Assembly: GCA_934500865.1 (NCBI GenBank)
Contig: CAKSUD010000008.1
Coordinates: forward strand, 1-35,465
DNA: 35,465 nt
Direction of reading: 5' to 3'
Source: an uncultured Clostridia bacterium
Lineage (GTDB): Bacteria > Bacillota > Clostridia > TANB77 > RGIG9151
Shown: positions 8,752 to 14,925 of the stretch, in pieces
Layout of the letters: the number at the start of each line of letters is the position of its first letter
Numbering within the stretch: position 1 is the stretch's first letter
Notes under the pieces: model-generated
The model's input: the letters and a program-made list of their open reading frames with translations, nothing else
What the model was told of the DNA's origin: nothing
Databases searched by the model: none
Position numbers and translations under genes: made by a program

Positions 8752-9642
8752 ATGGATTGGGAACTACTAAAGAAAAGGATTGTTTTTTGTGTGCTTATGT
8801 TCATAAATATAGTTATTTCAGCAATGTTTATTTCTTATATAATAAGCTTGTTTAAAATAGATGTGTCGAAGTATGAAGTGGCATCGGTAAAAGTTCCAAA
8901 GGCTTTTGACGGATTTCGTATACTTCAGCTTTCAGACTTACACAACAGAAGATTTGATAAGAATAATAAAAAGATTGTGAAAATAATTGAAAAGCAGAAG
9001 CCGGATATAATTGTTATGACGGGGGATATGGTAAGCTCTAATAGTGTTGGTTTTAGTAATTTCTTTTCATTGGTGGAGGAGCTAGATGGGAAGTATCCTA
9101 TTTACTATATTTTTGGTAATCACGAACAAAGACTTAGTGTAGAAAAACAAGCCATAATTATAGGAAAACTTCGAGAATACGGGGTTAAAGTCTTAAATAA
9201 TCAGCATGAGTTTATTACTAAGGATGACGAGAGTATAGAGATTTTTGGCTTAAAACAAGAACTTATTTATTATACGAATTATTTAAAGAGCAAGAAGACA
9301 TATTCCTATGAACAAAAAGATATGGAAAATGCTATTCGCAAATCAGATAGTAAAAAGTTTAATATTTTACTTGCACATAACCCTTTATATTTTGAAACAT
9401 ATGAAAAATGGGGAGCAGACTTAGTTTTTTCCGGACATGTACATGGCGGAATAATACAAATTCCTTTTATCGGCGGCTTTTTATCTCCTGAAAGAAAATT
9501 GTTCCCTAAGTATAGTGGCGGAGAATATGAAATAAATGATTCAAAGATGATAGTAAGTAGAGGACTTGGCTATACAAAGATAAATTTAAGATTTTTCAAT
9601 AATCCTGAAATTTGTGTTGTAGAGTTAAAGAATAAAAAATAA
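8752..9642 (+). CDS. Membrane-anchored metallophosphoesterase (YkuE/YaeI-like)
   Basis: This calcineurin-like phosphoesterase of 296 residues has an N-terminal membrane anchor (residues about 10-33), so the catalytic domain probably faces outward. The dimetal motifs are complete: DLH (D62, H64), TGD (D92), GNHE (N123, H124), LAHNP (about residue 204) and GHVHGG (H229, H231). The relatives are membrane-bound phosphohydrolases such as B. subtilis YkuE and E. coli YaeI (UDP-2,3-diacylglucosamine hydrolase-like). The physiological substrate here is unknown. ATG 8752 follows AGGAGG closely and lies 9 bp after the fused resistance-like gene. Confidence 0.92.
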   Translation: MDWELLKKRIVFCVLMFINIVISAMFISYIISLFKIDVSKYEVASVKVPKAFDGFRILQLSDLHNRRFDKNNKKIVKIIEKQKPDIIVMTGDMVSSNSVGFSNFFSLVEELDGKYPIYYIFGNHEQRLSVEKQAIIIGKLREYGVKVLNNQHEFITKDDESIEIFGLKQELIYYTNYLKSKKTYSYEQKDMENAIRKSDSKKFNILLAHNPLYFETYEKWGADLVFSGHVHGGIIQIPFIGGFLSPERKLFPKYSGGEYEINDSKMIVSRGLGYTKINLRFFNNPEICVVELKNKK

Positions 9643-9644
9643 AT

Positions 9645-9856
9645 AGCACAGACGCAGTATATATAAATTAAGCGACTTTACGGAGTTTTTTACCGGTTCT
9701 CCAAATTTGCCGAAGGCAAAACCGTCAAAATTTCGCGGATGAAATTTTGAGCGAGAGTCGACAGGGATGTCGACTTTGAGCGACGGTTGGCAATTTGGAT
9801 AGAACCTCTAAAAACGTAGTCTTCGGAGCGGAATTTATATATGCTGCGTCTGTACT
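9645..9856. repeat. 212-bp multi-hairpin element with 25-bp terminal inverted repeats
   Basis: This fills the space between two convergent genes. The ends are inverted repeats (9645-9669 and 9832-9856, 23 of 25 positions matching; core ACAGACGCAG). Inside are a second paired layer (GGTTCTCCAAATT at 9695-9707 with AATTTGG at 9792-9798 plus AGAACC at 9801-9806) and a third (ACCGTC 9721-9726 with GACGGT 9782-9787). Three tight hairpins occupy the middle: TTTGCC-GAA-GGCAAA (9706-9720), AAAATTTC-GCGGAT-GAAATTTT (9727-9748) and AGTCGAC-AGGGAT-GTCGACT (9756-9775). TTTGAGCGA is directly repeated at 9746 and 9775. It is more GC-rich than its surroundings and has no open frame. It is probably a mobile or dispersed MITE/REP-type element; a structured RNA is the alternative. 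TAAAT occurs near both ends (9640, 9861), but only weakly suggests a target duplication. Confidence 0.8.
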
Positions 9857-9874
9857 ACTTTAAATACTTTTAGT

Positions 9875-12046
9875 TCAATTTTCACAAATCATTTCTTTTA
9901 GGTTCGAAAACCTATCTATTTTATTTAAATTTCGTACCATATATTCTATACTTGACATATTTCCTACAAATACCAGCATTTCTTTAGCACGTGTCATAGC
10001 TGTATATAGTAAGTTTCTTGTCATAAGTCTTTGACCGCCCATAAATACAGGGATAACGACTATTGGGAATTCACTTCCTTGACTTTTATGAACAGTTGTT
10101 GCAAATGCATGGTCTAATTCTTCCATTTGAACACTATCATATTCAACTTCTTTTCCATCATCAAAAATAACTCTAATCATTTCAGCTTCACTGTCAACCG
10201 CGATAATTCTGCCAATGTCTCCATTAAAAACACCGCTTCCTCGCTCAGAACCATTTACCCATTCTAAGTCATAATTATTTTTTATTTGCATAACTTTATC
10301 GGTTACTCTAAAAATTCTATCCCCTAAGGCAATTTGTTTTTTATATGAAGCGTAAGGATTAAGAACTTTTTGCAATTCTTTGTTCAAATTATTTGCACCA
10401 AGCACACCCTTTCGCATAGGAGTAATAACTTGAATGTCATCAATTGCATTACATTCTTTGAAATTAGGCAGTCTTTCGGACACTAGATTAATTACTTTTT
10501 TTATTATTTCGTCTGAGTTTCGTGCGTTTACTAAAAAGCTGTCTGTGTTTTCTTTGTTAAAAACAGGCAATTCTCCAGAATTAATGCTGTGCGCATTAAC
10601 AACAATCATACTTTCTCCTGCTTGTCTAAAAATTTTAGTTAGAGCAAATGTGCTTATTTTGCCTGATTCAATTAGGTCCTTTAAGACGTTTCCGGGGCCA
10701 ACTGATGGAAGTTGGTCGACATCTCCAACTAAAATTAAAGTCGTGGTGAGGGAAACTGCTTTAAGTAAATTACTCATTAAAATTACGTCTAGCATCGAAA
10801 CTTCGTCTACAATAACAACATCAGCTTCAATAGGAGTTACGTCTATTTCGACTAAAGCATTTCTATCATCGTCGTCGATATGTTTAATCTCAAGTAAGCG
10901 GTGGATAGTTTTCGCATCAATGCCGGAAGTTTCGCTAAGTCTTTTTGCGGCCCTTCCTGTTGGAGCACAAAGTACAACTTTTGCATCAAAGCTTTCTAGT
11001 GTTTTAATAATCGCCTTAACGATTGTTGTTTTACCTGTACCCGGTCCGCCTGTTATGATTGAGACTTGAGAGTCTAGTACACCTTTTACACAGTTTAATT
11101 GTTCTTCGGTTAATACAATTCCGTTTTCTAAAGTGTTTGCATATTCTGTAACTTTAAACTTAGAATTTATTTCTGTCATTTGAGTAAGCTTTAATGCTAT
11201 ATTTCTTTCAGCATTAAATAAAGAAGAAAGATATATTTTATCGTTATTATATATTCTTGTTTTTCCCTCTATTGCCATTTTCGCGATTGCGGAATCAATT
11301 GCTTCCGGATCTACTGATAAAAATTCAGTTAAGTATTCAACAATATTATTACGAGGTAGATTTGTGTGTCCTTCAAATGATGCCAAAGATAGCACATACT
11401 TTATACCGGCACAAATTCTTGTTTCGTTATTGTCGTCGATTCCAACATTTCTTGCGATTTGGTCTGCTACTTTAAATGAAATTCCATTACATACGTCAAG
11501 TAAAACGTATGGGTTCGATTTTACTGTATCTAAAGAATTAACTCCGAATGCTTTATATAATTTTACAGCATTTTTGTTTCCTATTCCGTAGTTGCCAAGG
11601 AATGAGATTAGCTTCCATAAATCCCATTGTTCATTTAGTGTACTGCTCATACTAAGAGCTTTTTCCATATTTATGCCACGAACTTCTGTGAGTCTTTCTG
11701 GTGTGTTTTTTATAACTTCTATTGTGTTTTCACCGAATTTTGTAACGAGTTTTCTTGCAGTAACTAATCCAACTCCTTTTATGATGCCGGATGCAAGATA
11801 TTTTTCGATAGCAGGAACTCCTTCGGGAAGGAATTTTTCAAACGTTTCTGCTTTTAGTTGCTTACCGTAGTCGGGATGATTTACCCAGTTACCGTTTGTC
11901 TTTATTTCTTCACCTACTTGAATGTACGGCAAAAAACCAACGACAGTGATTTCTTCATCGTCTTTGGTTAGGATATTGCATATTGTGTATCCATTTGTTT
12001 CATTTTTATATATAACTTCTATTATTTCTCCGCGTACTTCTATCAT
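9875..12046 (-). CDS. recD2: RecD2/TraA-type ATP-dependent DNA helicase (YrrC)
   Basis: RecD2 is a superfamily 1B 5'-3' DNA helicase of bacteria that lack RecBC, involved in repair and replication-fork maintenance. The 723-residue product has the N-terminal OB-like region (MIEVRGEIIEVIYKNE) and helix-hairpin-helix repeats (about 90-200, for example GIIKGVGLVTARKLV). It also has Walker A GGPGTGKT (333-340), Walker B DEVSMLD (414-420), a GDVDQLPSVGPGN motif III and the C-terminal ATTVHKSQGSEFPIVV and TAMTRAKEML motifs. Length is close to other Firmicute RecD2 proteins. It is a single gene facing the structured repeat at its 3' end, with its own promoter at 12075-12103. Confidence 0.96.
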   Translation of the reverse strand: MIEVRGEIIEVIYKNETNGYTICNILTKDDEEITVVGFLPYIQVGEEIKTNGNWVNHPDYGKQLKAETFEKFLPEGVPAIEKYLASGIIKGVGLVTARKLVTKFGENTIEVIKNTPERLTEVRGINMEKALSMSSTLNEQWDLWKLISFLGNYGIGNKNAVKLYKAFGVNSLDTVKSNPYVLLDVCNGISFKVADQIARNVGIDDNNETRICAGIKYVLSLASFEGHTNLPRNNIVEYLTEFLSVDPEAIDSAIAKMAIEGKTRIYNNDKIYLSSLFNAERNIALKLTQMTEINSKFKVTEYANTLENGIVLTEEQLNCVKGVLDSQVSIITGGPGTGKTTIVKAIIKTLESFDAKVVLCAPTGRAAKRLSETSGIDAKTIHRLLEIKHIDDDDRNALVEIDVTPIEADVVIVDEVSMLDVILMSNLLKAVSLTTTLILVGDVDQLPSVGPGNVLKDLIESGKISTFALTKIFRQAGESMIVVNAHSINSGELPVFNKENTDSFLVNARNSDEIIKKVINLVSERLPNFKECNAIDDIQVITPMRKGVLGANNLNKELQKVLNPYASYKKQIALGDRIFRVTDKVMQIKNNYDLEWVNGSERGSGVFNGDIGRIIAVDSEAEMIRVIFDDGKEVEYDSVQMEELDHAFATTVHKSQGSEFPIVVIPVFMGGQRLMTRNLLYTAMTRAKEMLVFVGNMSSIEYMVRNLNKIDRFSNLKEMICEN

Positions 12047-12074
12047 TTAAAAATCCTCACTTTATTCTGACTAG

Positions 12075-12103
12075 ATTTTATCACACAATTTTGTGCTATT
12101 CAA
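12075..12103 (-). promoter_or_regulatory. Putative sigma-A promoter of recD2
   Basis: Read on the reverse strand: TTGAAT (12103-12098), a 17-nt spacer, and TAAAAT (12080-12075) preceded by TGa (extended -10). The spacer contains a small palindrome, CACAA-tt-TTGTG, which could be an operator. The promoter ends 29 bp before the recD2 start codon. Confidence 0.65.
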
Positions 12104-12126
12104 TTAAAAAATATTAAATAAGAAGG

Positions 12127-12140
12127 AAAATGTTGACAAA
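12127..12140 (+). repeat. 14-bp direct repeat flanking the candidate toxin-antitoxin module (copy 1)
   Basis: AAAATGTTGACAAA occurs here and again at 12412-12425, 285 bp away. Each copy supplies the -35 of a rightward promoter, and each is followed by ATACAAT at the -10 end (12160-12166 and 12440-12446). The two copies bracket the toxin-antitoxin unit, which suggests a duplicated promoter segment or an inserted unit. Confidence 0.7.
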
Positions 12141-12161
12141 AGCTTAACATATGTATATAAT
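12133..12161 (+). promoter_or_regulatory. Consensus promoter of the antitoxin small RNA
   Basis: TTGACA (12133-12138), exactly 17 nt, TATAAT (12156-12161): a perfect sigma-A promoter. The nearest rightward CDS is 368 bp away beyond a terminator, so it serves the short RNA that follows. Confidence 0.85.
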
Positions 12162-12183
12162 ACAATTATAGAGCGAGAGCTCT

Positions 12184-12199
12184 ATAAATCGTATACATG
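12184..12199 (+). repeat. Direct repeat DRa, antitoxin copy
   Basis: ATAAATCGTATACATG is identical to 12312-12327. Because the two genes are transcribed toward each other, the repeat makes the small RNA complementary in trans to the toxin translation start. A smaller repeat, AATGCCA, follows at 12203-12209 and recurs at 12356-12362, in the same order. Confidence 0.85.
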
Positions 12200-12210
12200 A
12201 CAAATGCCAA

Positions 12211-12244
12211 AAGAAAAAGCGAGGGGGAGACCTCGCTTTTTCTT
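12211..12244. terminator. Bidirectional terminator shared by antitoxin RNA and toxin mRNA
   Basis: Perfect 14-bp stem AAGAAAAAGCGAGG (12211-12224) / CCTCGCTTTTTCTT (12231-12244) with a GGGAGA loop. It has A- and T-rich flanks on both sides, so it can stop both convergent transcripts. The overlap of the two RNAs here would add antisense pairing. Confidence 0.9.
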
Positions 12245-12254
12245 GTTTATTGTA

Positions 12255-12326
12255 CTAATAACATTGTGATGTAAGAAGAATAAATAGGATAAGTACAAAA
12301 AACAATATACGATAAATCGTATACAT
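12255..12326 (-). CDS. Candidate type I toxin: 23-residue hydrophobic peptide
   Basis: The peptide begins MYTIYRILFF, continues as an almost unbroken run of Val, Leu, Ile and Phe through residue 18, and ends TSQCY. Arg6 is its only charged residue, so it should insert in the membrane, like Ibs, TisB or Fst-type toxins. It has no recognisable sequence identity to Fst. The ribosome site AGGAGGTGA (12339-12331) is near perfect and correctly spaced from the ATG at 12326. Codons 2-9 fold into a hairpin directly after the start codon (TATACGA 12306-12312 with TCGTATA 12317-12323), and the antitoxin complement covers one arm and the loop. A promoter lies upstream at 12398-12370 and the shared terminator 10 bp after the stop. 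Toxicity is inferred from architecture, not shown. Confidence 0.7.
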   Translation of the reverse strand: MYTIYRILFFVLILFILLTSQCY

Positions 12327-12327
12327 G
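12312..12327 (-). repeat. Direct repeat DRa, toxin copy (covers toxin start codon)
   Basis: On the toxin strand this reads CATGTATACGATTTAT: the ATG plus codons 2-5. It is the target of the antitoxin copy at 12184-12199. The toxin-leader copy of the shorter repeat AATGCCA is at 12356-12362. Confidence 0.85.
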
Positions 12328-12369
12328 CAATCACCTCCTCGTGGAAAGATTTGGCAATGCCATAAATAA

Positions 12370-12398
12370 TATATACCATATATGTAATAAAATGTAAA
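12370..12398 (-). promoter_or_regulatory. Promoter of the toxin mRNA
   Basis: On the reverse strand: TTTACA (12398-12393), 17 nt, then TGg-TATATA (extended -10, 12375-12370). Predicted start is near 12363, giving a roughly 37-nt leader with the ribosome site and a transcript of about 150 nt ending at the shared terminator. Confidence 0.65.
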
Positions 12399-12417
12399 TA
12401 GGTTTCTTTTAAAAATG

Positions 12418-12446
12418 TTGACAAAGGTTACATAATATGATACAAT
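12418..12446 (+). promoter_or_regulatory. Strong promoter of the 86-residue protein gene
   Basis: TTGACA (12418-12423), 17 nt, TGA-TACAAT (12441-12446, extended -10). It lies back to back with the toxin promoter. Its 5' part is the second copy of the 14-bp repeat AAAATGTTGACAAA (12412-12425). The leader to the ATG is about 77 nt and includes paired TTTTG/CAAAA segments around 12473-12498. Confidence 0.75.
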
Positions 12447-12529
12447 AAACTGTCTGTTCTTTATATACATATTTTGCAGTCTTTTTTGCGAAACAAAATT
12501 CTAATTCATTTCTTGAGGAGGAAATTATT

Positions 12530-12790
12530 ATGAAAAATTTTAGCAAAATCGATCGCGAGTTACGGCGTATGCTAGTTTGCACTTTTGGCTATTCTGAGGT
12601 CGAGGATGAGGTCAGAAAGCGATGCATTGAAGCAATTTGCAAAAAGGATATGAAGTATTTAAAGAGAGACTTAAATGTTTATTGCAGTAGTGAGGGAATT
12701 GATTATGAATTAAAAGCCGTGAGTGTGTGCCTTATCTTGTATAGATATGGGATTTGGCAATACGTTAAGAACAAGGTCTTGTATGGCTAA
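12530..12790 (+). CDS. Uncharacterised 86-residue cytosolic protein
   Basis: I do not recognise this protein. It is a soluble, Cys-containing, helix-rich product (MKNFSKIDRELRRMLVCTFG...) rich in Lys, Arg and Glu, with no signal peptide, ending YGIWQYVKNKVLYG. Expression signals are strong: an extended -10 promoter, an AGGAGGAAA ribosome site 7-8 nt before the ATG, and a terminator immediately after the stop. It is therefore a monocistronic and probably well expressed gene. It is the direct neighbour of the candidate toxin-antitoxin module and shares part of its promoter sequence with the antitoxin RNA, but nothing else connects them. A small regulator is possible but unsupported. Confidence 0.8.
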   Translation: MKNFSKIDRELRRMLVCTFGYSEVEDEVRKRCIEAICKKDMKYLKRDLNVYCSSEGIDYELKAVSVCLILYRYGIWQYVKNKVLYG

Positions 12791-12791
12791 G

Positions 12792-12838
12792 AATACAGAG
12801 ATAGTGGAAAGTTTTTTCTGCTATCTCTGTATTTTTTT
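12792..12838 (+). terminator. Rho-independent terminator after the 86-residue gene
   Basis: AATACAGAGATAG (12792-12804) pairs with CTATCTCTGTATT (12821-12833), and the T-run continues to 12838. The loop can form a small inner GAAA/TTTC stem. It begins one base after the stop codon. Confidence 0.92.
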
Positions 12839-12890
12839 AGAGATAAAAGAGAAAATAGTTAGTAATTAAGAACATTTATGGAGGAAAATT

Positions 12891-13541
12891 ATGAGGAGAA
12901 AAATTGCTATACTAATTATTTTTATTTATCTTTTTACAGGTACTAATTTTATAAAAGGTATTAATATGGAAACCGTTTCTTACTGGGGGTCGAGCGGAGA
13001 TGAGGTAATTCAAATTCAAAATAAGCTAAAGCAGTGGGGATACTATAATGGCGCGATAGACGGAAGTTACGGAAGTAAAACTTACCAAGCTGTAAAAAAC
13101 TTTCAAGCTAAAAATGGTTTGACGGCCGATGGGGTAGCGGGTACGAAAACTCTAGAAGCACTTGGAATATCTACGAAAAAGACAACTGCTAACAATAACG
13201 TAAATTTACTTGCACGAGCAATAAGTGGGGAGGCTAGAGGAGAGCCATATGAAGGGCAGGTTGCTGTTGGGGCAGTTATATTAAATAGAGTAAATAGCAG
13301 CAAATTCCCTAATACGCTTGCCGGAGTAATTTACCAATCGGGAGCGTTTGATTCTGTAAAGGATGGACAGATTAATATGGAGCCTACGTCAACAGCTCTA
13401 AAGGCAGCGCAAGATGCACTTAGTGGTTGGGATCCGACAGGTGGCTGCATTTACTTTTTTAATCCTTCAACTAGTACGAGCAAGTGGATATGGAGCAGAC
13501 CGATTGTACGAACAATTGGTAAACATTGCTTTGCCAAGTAA
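12891..13541 (+). CDS. sleB: SleB-type cell-wall hydrolase with peptidoglycan-binding domain
   Basis: The 216-residue secreted protein has an N-terminal signal/anchor (residues about 4-22). A peptidoglycan-binding repeat follows (about 32-91, with GYYNGAIDGSYGSKTYQAV and LTADGVAGTKT). The last part is a SleB/hydrolase_2 lytic transglycosylase domain (about 104-216), with the catalytic-Glu region SGEARGEPYEGQVAVGAVI and the end GGCIYFFNPSTSTSKWIW. This organisation is that of the spore cortex-lytic enzyme SleB, which cleaves muramic-delta-lactam-containing cortex during germination. A vegetative CwlJ/SleB-like role cannot be excluded, since ypeB is not next to it. The start has GGAGG 6 nt upstream. 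Confidence 0.88.
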   Translation: MRRKIAILIIFIYLFTGTNFIKGINMETVSYWGSSGDEVIQIQNKLKQWGYYNGAIDGSYGSKTYQAVKNFQAKNGLTADGVAGTKTLEALGISTKKTTANNNVNLLARAISGEARGEPYEGQVAVGAVILNRVNSSKFPNTLAGVIYQSGAFDSVKDGQINMEPTSTALKAAQDALSGWDPTGGCIYFFNPSTSTSKWIWSRPIVRTIGKHCFAK

Positions 13542-13615
13542 TAATTGAAATGGAAGCCAAAATATGATAAAATTAGTAATGGATGTTGCAAATTATATAG
13601 TAAGAGGGAGAATAT

Positions 13616-14854
13616 ATGAAAAAAGTTATTGTTATTGGCGGTGGCGCGTCCGGCCTTATGGCTGCTGGGATTGCGGGAAAAAATGCTGATGTTTTAGTTT
13701 TGGAAAAGAACGATAGAGTTGGCAGAAAACTGGCTATTACAGGAAAGGGTAGATGTAATGTTACTAATTCTGCGGATATTAGTGAGTTTATAGAAAATAC
13801 TCCTGGAAATGGAAGGTTTTTATATAGCGCTTTTTATTCTTTTACAAATGATGATACAATTAACTTTTTCAATAAATTAGGTGTGAAGACTAAGGTGGAA
13901 CGTGGAGGAAGAGTATTTCCTGTATCAGATTCCGCTAAGGATATTGTTAATGCTCTTAGTAGGGTTCTACGAGAAAACAATGTAAAAATTAGATATAATG
14001 TGGTGGCTAAAGAAGTTATTACTGAAAATGGTAAAGTAGCAGGTGTTAAATTATCAAGCGGCGAGATTATAAATTGTGATAAGGTAATAATAGCTACAGG
14101 TGGGAAAAGCTATCCTGCAACAGGTTCTACCGGAGATGGATATGAGATTGCTAAAAAGCTTGGACATAAGATAATACCGCCTAAACCGTCGCTTGTAGGA
14201 TTAGTTTCATATACTGAATGGATACCTAAGTTACAGGGCTTATCGCTAAAAAACGTTGGATTTAGTTTATTTGATTCTAAAAATAAAGAAATATATTCGG
14301 ATTTTGGTGAAATGTTGTTTACACATTTTGGAGTTTCAGGGCCGATAGTCCTTAGTGGAAGTAGAGTGCTTCACAAGTATATGGATGAAAATAGATGTGT
14401 AAACGGAATAAAGGCAAGAATTGATTTAAAACCTGCATTAGACAATAAAAAACTTGATTTGAGAGTTCAACGTGATTTTCAAAAATATATAAATAAGGAA
14501 TTAAAAAATTCTTTGTATGATTTACTTCCTGAAAAGTTAGTGCCTGTTATAATTTCTCTGACAAAAATTGATGAGAGCAAAAAAGTGAATGTTATAACGG
14601 CTGAAGAAAGAAAGAGAATAGTCGAATTATTAAAGGGATTAGAGTTTGAAATAAATGAGCTTAGACCTATTGATGAGGCAATTATTACGGCCGGCGGAGT
14701 TTGTACTGATGAAATTAATCCTTCTACAATGGAATCGAAGATAGTTAATGGATTATACTTTTGTGGCGAAGTAATTGATGTTGATGCTTATACCGGTGGA
14801 TTTAATTTACAGATTGCATTTTCTACGGCATTTTTGGCAGGAAATAATATTTAA
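13616..14854 (+). CDS. BaiN/HI0933-family flavoprotein (aminoacetone-oxidase-like FAD enzyme)
   Basis: The product is a 412-residue FAD-dependent oxidoreductase. The dinucleotide-binding motif VIGGGASGLMAAG is at residues 5-17. The family motifs RKLAITGKGRCNVTNS (about 37-52), ATGGKSYPATGSTGDGYE (about 160-177), THFGVSGPIVL (about 238-248) and the C-terminal AGGVCTDEI with YFCGEVIDVDAYTGGFN (about 381-397) are all present. The family is widespread (HI0933, YhiN, BaiN). Activities on aminoacetone or on bile acid intermediates have been reported for individual members, so the substrate here should not be inferred from the name. The ATG follows AGAGGGAG. A terminator hairpin separates it from spoIVB. 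Confidence 0.92.
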   Translation: MKKVIVIGGGASGLMAAGIAGKNADVLVLEKNDRVGRKLAITGKGRCNVTNSADISEFIENTPGNGRFLYSAFYSFTNDDTINFFNKLGVKTKVERGGRVFPVSDSAKDIVNALSRVLRENNVKIRYNVVAKEVITENGKVAGVKLSSGEIINCDKVIIATGGKSYPATGSTGDGYEIAKKLGHKIIPPKPSLVGLVSYTEWIPKLQGLSLKNVGFSLFDSKNKEIYSDFGEMLFTHFGVSGPIVLSGSRVLHKYMDENRCVNGIKARIDLKPALDNKKLDLRVQRDFQKYINKELKNSLYDLLPEKLVPVIISLTKIDESKKVNVITAEERKRIVELLKGLEFEINELRPIDEAIITAGGVCTDEINPSTMESKIVNGLYFCGEVIDVDAYTGGFNLQIAFSTAFLAGNNI

Positions 14855-14871
14855 TGGCTGACTAAATATAG

Positions 14872-14907
14872 ACTCTTTTGGAGATACTACTCCAGAAGAG
14901 TTTTTTC
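14872..14907 (+). terminator. Terminator-like hairpin just before spoIVB
   Basis: ACTCTTTTGGAG (14872-14883) / CTCCAGAAGAGT (14890-14901), 12 bp with one G-U pair, loop ATACTA, then TTTTTTC. It closes the flavoprotein transcript. Only 18 bp remain to the spoIVB start codon, so no promoter fits between them. Confidence 0.85.
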
Positions 14908-14925
14908 TTTGGGAGGCAGATTGAG

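Larger units (their letters stand above)
12168..12245 (+). ncRNA. Candidate antitoxin small RNA, about 78 nt
   Basis: A transcript starting about 7 nt after the perfect TATAAT would begin with a stabilising hairpin (TATAGAGC 12167-12174 with GCTCTATA 12179-12186). It would then present a mostly unpaired stretch, 12184-12210, and end at the terminator 12211-12244. The unpaired stretch contains ATAAATCGTATACATG (12184-12199). This is perfectly complementary to the toxin mRNA from one base before its ATG through codon 5. A shorter complement, AATGCCA (12203-12209), matches the toxin 5' leader (12356-12362). It also overlaps the toxin transcript 3' end at the shared terminator. This is the layout of antitoxin RNA II in the pAD1 par (Fst) locus. 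The start point and function are inferred. Confidence 0.72.

Noticed and set aside
9640..9865. TAAAT as a target-site duplication of the 212-bp element
   Set aside because: The right copy is 4 bp away from the inverted repeat end, the motif is only 5 bp in AT-rich DNA, and the left copy overlaps a stop codon, so chance is likely.
10434..11069. 211-residue forward frame inside recD2
   Set aside because: It is a shadow of the strongly conserved recD2 frame on the other strand, with no start signals.
12182..12424. 80-residue reverse frame across the same region
   Set aside because: It is in a different frame, crosses the shared terminator and the promoter, and lacks a ribosome site.
12255..12470. 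71-residue reverse frame that contains the toxin peptide at its end
   Set aside because: The upstream part runs through the toxin promoter and leader and has no ribosome site at its own ATG. The internal ATG at 12326 has a near-perfect AGGAGGTGA, so only the last 23 codons are taken as a gene.
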